Positions 40,452 through 42,461 of a stretch of DNA of 42,461 nt are shown here, piece by piece (positions within the stretch are counted from its first letter, which is position 1; every line of letters begins with the position of its first letter). Under the pieces are notes generated by a model that was given only the letters and a program-made list of their open reading frames with translations, ran no database searches and was not told the DNA's origin. The position numbers were made by a program, and so were the translations under genes. This DNA is from CANNBR01 sp964592275 (lineage in GTDB: Bacteria > Babelota > Babeliae > Babelales > CAIQNR01), in contig CAZQDJ010000008.1 of the NCBI GenBank assembly GCA_964592275.1, positions 1-42,461 of the forward strand, read 5' to 3'.

Positions 40452-42179
40452 CTAAGAAAGAGATTGTGCGAGTGTAAGAAGCTGTTCTTTTGTTAGTCCT
40501 TGTTCTTGCTTTCCGTCATGATGTCTGAGTGTTACTGTTCCTTCAGCTACTTCTTTTTTTCCTATCACAAGCATCCACGGAGTTTTTGAAAGTTGAGCAG
40601 TTTTGATTTGTGCTGAAAGAGTATCAGATGAGTTATCTAATTCAGCTCTGAGATTATGTTTTAGTAAAAAAGTAAGAAGTTCTTGAGCGTATGATTTTTG
40701 TTCATCAGATACAGTTAATAAGCGTATTTGTACTGGTGAAAGCCAGAAGGGAAGATGTCCTTTATAATGTTCAAGCACTACTCCAAAAAATCTTTCAAGT
40801 GATCCGTAAACAGCTTGATGAAGAATAACAGGTCGCTTTAAAGTACCATCAGGAGCTACATAATTGAGATCAAAATTTTCTGCAGCAAAAAAATCAATCT
40901 GTATTGTGCCACATTGCCATTCACGATTCATTGAATCTTTCATCTTGATTTCGATTTTCGGACCGTAAAAGGCCCCTTCTCCTTCTTGGATGGTATAAGG
41001 AATTCCTGCTGTGTTAAGGGCAGAAATAAGCCCATTAGTTGCCTTTTCCCAGGCTTCATCGCTACCCATAGAATTTTCAGGTCTTGTTGAAACGCCAACT
41101 CTAAGGTTCTCGAAACCAAATTTTTTCATGATCTCCATAACCATAGAAAGAAAGGTAAGAATTTCTTTTTCAATTTGATCGGGAGTGCAATAAATATGAG
41201 TATCATCAATGGTAAATGCACGAACTCTAAAGAGGCCATGAAGTACTCCAGAAAGCTCATGACGATGTACACGGCCGAACTCATTTAAGCGTAATGGAAG
41301 TTCGCGGTATGATCGTGGACGGTCATTATAAATTAAAATTGAACCAGGACAATTCATTGGTTTTATAGCGAATGATCTTTCGTCAATAAGTGAAAAATAC
41401 ATTTTATCTTGATAAAATTGATAATGACCCGAGCGGCGCCAAAGTTCATCAGAAAGCATCAAAGGGGTTTCGATCTCTTGGTGATTGGTTTTTTTTAAAA
41501 GTGAGCGCATATATTGAATAAGTAAATTAATAACGAGCTTTCCTTTAGGGTGAAAGAACGGAAAACCGGGACCTTCATCGTGGAACGAAAAGTAATCAAG
41601 CTGTTTGCCAAGCTTGCGGTGATCATACATTTGTGCATCAAGAATGCGTTGTTCATGTTCTTCCATTTCTTTTTGGCTTAAAAAAGCAGTGCCAGTAATT
41701 CGTTGTAAGGCAGTGCCAGAACGATCAGCGCGCCAGTAAGAACCTGAAATGTTGAGAAGTTTAAAATGTTTAATGTCACCAGTTGAAGCGACGTGACCAC
41801 CTCTACATAGGTCGTGGAAATCTCCCTGACTTGCAAGACCTACCGTTTCCCCAGAAAGATTATCGATTAATTCAAGTTTGAACGGATTGTTTTTATAGAT
41901 GACGCGTGCTTCTGCTTTGGTAATTTCTTTATGGGTAAGAGGAAGATTGCGAGTTGAAATTTCTCTCATTTTTTGTTCAAGAGCAGGAAGATCTTCGTCT
42001 CTGAAATTGCGGGCAGGAAGAGAATCGTAAAAAAAACCTTCTTCAGTTGCAGGTCCGATTGTTAATTGTGTATCGGGAAAAAGCTCCATTGTTGCGTGAG
42101 CAAGTAGATGAGCAGCTGAATGGCGTAAGCGTTGAAGCTGCTCCGCGTGAGTTAGCTGTTCTTTTTCGTGTGCATTCAT
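40452..42179 (-). CDS. thrS: Threonyl-tRNA synthetase lacking the TGS domain
   Basis: 575 residues against about 640 in the usual enzyme. The protein begins almost at the editing domain: HSAAHLLAHA (His20, His24) and DLCRGGHV (Cys125, His129) are the proofreading zinc-type motifs. Class II catalytic core has MNCPGS (zinc Cys277), motif 2 FGRVHRHELSG, DDTHIY (His328), motif 3 HQAVYGSLERFFGV; the anticodon-binding domain starts at about WLSPVQIRLL. No TGS coding sequence is visible upstream in any frame. GAGGAATTCACA precedes ATG. Charges tRNA-Thr; activity is not expected to depend strictly on TGS. Confidence 0.96.
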   Translation of the reverse strand: MNAHEKEQLTHAEQLQRLRHSAAHLLAHATMELFPDTQLTIGPATEEGFFYDSLPARNFRDEDLPALEQKMREISTRNLPLTHKEITKAEARVIYKNNPFKLELIDNLSGETVGLASQGDFHDLCRGGHVASTGDIKHFKLLNISGSYWRADRSGTALQRITGTAFLSQKEMEEHEQRILDAQMYDHRKLGKQLDYFSFHDEGPGFPFFHPKGKLVINLLIQYMRSLLKKTNHQEIETPLMLSDELWRRSGHYQFYQDKMYFSLIDERSFAIKPMNCPGSILIYNDRPRSYRELPLRLNEFGRVHRHELSGVLHGLFRVRAFTIDDTHIYCTPDQIEKEILTFLSMVMEIMKKFGFENLRVGVSTRPENSMGSDEAWEKATNGLISALNTAGIPYTIQEGEGAFYGPKIEIKMKDSMNREWQCGTIQIDFFAAENFDLNYVAPDGTLKRPVILHQAVYGSLERFFGVVLEHYKGHLPFWLSPVQIRLLTVSDEQKSYAQELLTFLLKHNLRAELDNSSDTLSAQIKTAQLSKTPWMLVIGKKEVAEGTVTLRHHDGKQEQGLTKEQLLTLAQSLS

Positions 42180-42221
42180 TGTGAATTCCTCTTATGAATA
42201 AGCGTATAGAATTTTATAGGT

Positions 42222-42230
42222 ACTATACCA
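42222..42230 (-). promoter_or_regulatory. Candidate extended -10 promoter of thrS
   Basis: On the minus strand TGGTATAGT matches TGnTATAnT, about 43 bases upstream of the thrS start. No convincing -35. Confidence 0.4.
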
Positions 42231-42375
42231 TACCTCCTTTAAAAAGACAGGGTAGGATTCTCTGCCAGAGGGCTCTTATCCTAGCTCTAAGCTTGAGTTT
42301 AATTGTATGTGTTGAGGGCCTCATGATAAACTCGGGAGCGGTATTTTTTAATCCTTAATTGAGAGCGGGGAAAGA

Positions 42376-42461
42376 ATGTCAGTACCGAATGAATCAAAAC
42401 AAAAAATGTATGTGTTGGATACAAATGTCCTTTTGCACGATCCGCGCTCATTGTTTAGTTT
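42376..42461 (+). CDS. PIN domain/PhoH-family protein, N-terminal fragment (runs off the window)
   Basis: 28 codons are visible from ATG 42376, preceded by GCGGGGAAAGA. YVLDTNVLLHDPRSLFSF is the start of a PIN domain with its first metal-binding Asp, in the form typical of PIN-PhoH fusion proteins (PhoH2/YlaK type: RNase plus ATPase/helicase). The rest lies beyond the window, so the PhoH half is inferred. Confidence 0.75.
   Translation, partial: MSVPNESKQKMYVLDTNVLLHDPRSLFS

Overview
The window (about 42.5 kb, AT-rich, no rRNA or tRNA genes seen) reads as a chromosomal piece of a small-genome, Gram-negative, host-associated bacterium. Pointers are a tolQ-R-A-B envelope operon, a LolC/E-type lipoprotein transporter, many proteins with signal peptides, exported ankyrin-repeat proteins and an exported kinase-like protein. 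Protein style and this mix suggest the candidate phylum Dependentiae (TM6/Babeliae, protist symbionts). That is inference from family recognition, not a database result.

Layout. 0-4 kb: three exported wall or peptide hydrolases (NlpC/P60, C39-like, and an N-acetylmuramoyl-L-alanine amidase broken by a -1 frameshift at an A9 tract). 4-10 kb: dnaA (better start GTG 3967), an exported kinase-like protein, two unknown small proteins, a LolC/E-type permease and a lipoprotein. 9.9-10.4 kb: a hairpin-rich noncoding element bounded by perfect 38-bp inverted repeats. 10.4-16.2 kb: an FtsH-like AAA protein with a destroyed protease site, a membrane-anchored thioredoxin reductase-thioredoxin fusion, and an unknown exported protein. 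16.5-27 kb: typA, two unknown exported proteins, a CCA-adding enzyme, the tol operon and a catalytically intact ftsH. 27-36 kb: suhB, rpmB-rpsT, a cupin, two exported ankyrin proteins, a class B penicillin-binding protein and a Xer-type recombinase. This stretch is seeded with one family of palindromic repeats, and one copy brackets a small GIY-YIG nuclease gene. 36-42 kb: a 7-TM regulator with a degenerate sigma-54-activator-like core, two tandem paralogous 25/26-residue microproteins divergent from it, nth with a hairpin over its ribosome site, a histone-H1-like repeat protein interrupted by 100 N, thrS without a TGS domain, and the start of a PIN/PhoH-type gene.

Most interesting. (1) Repeat-GIY-YIG-inverted repeat has the same architecture as the gene-less palindromic elements nearby, so these look like autonomous and deleted forms of one mobile family whose hairpin cores change sequence but stay palindromic. 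(2) The twin microproteins next to a membrane-bound pseudo-ATPase regulator look like an undescribed peptide/receptor-type module. (3) The 435-bp inverted-repeat-bounded structured element at 9.9 kb matches no RNA family I can recognise. How the well-known genes fit together: Tol, Lol, amidase, NlpC and PBP proteins build and maintain the envelope; FtsH and its protease-dead relative handle membrane protein quality; ankyrin and kinase-like exported proteins are plausible host-directed factors.
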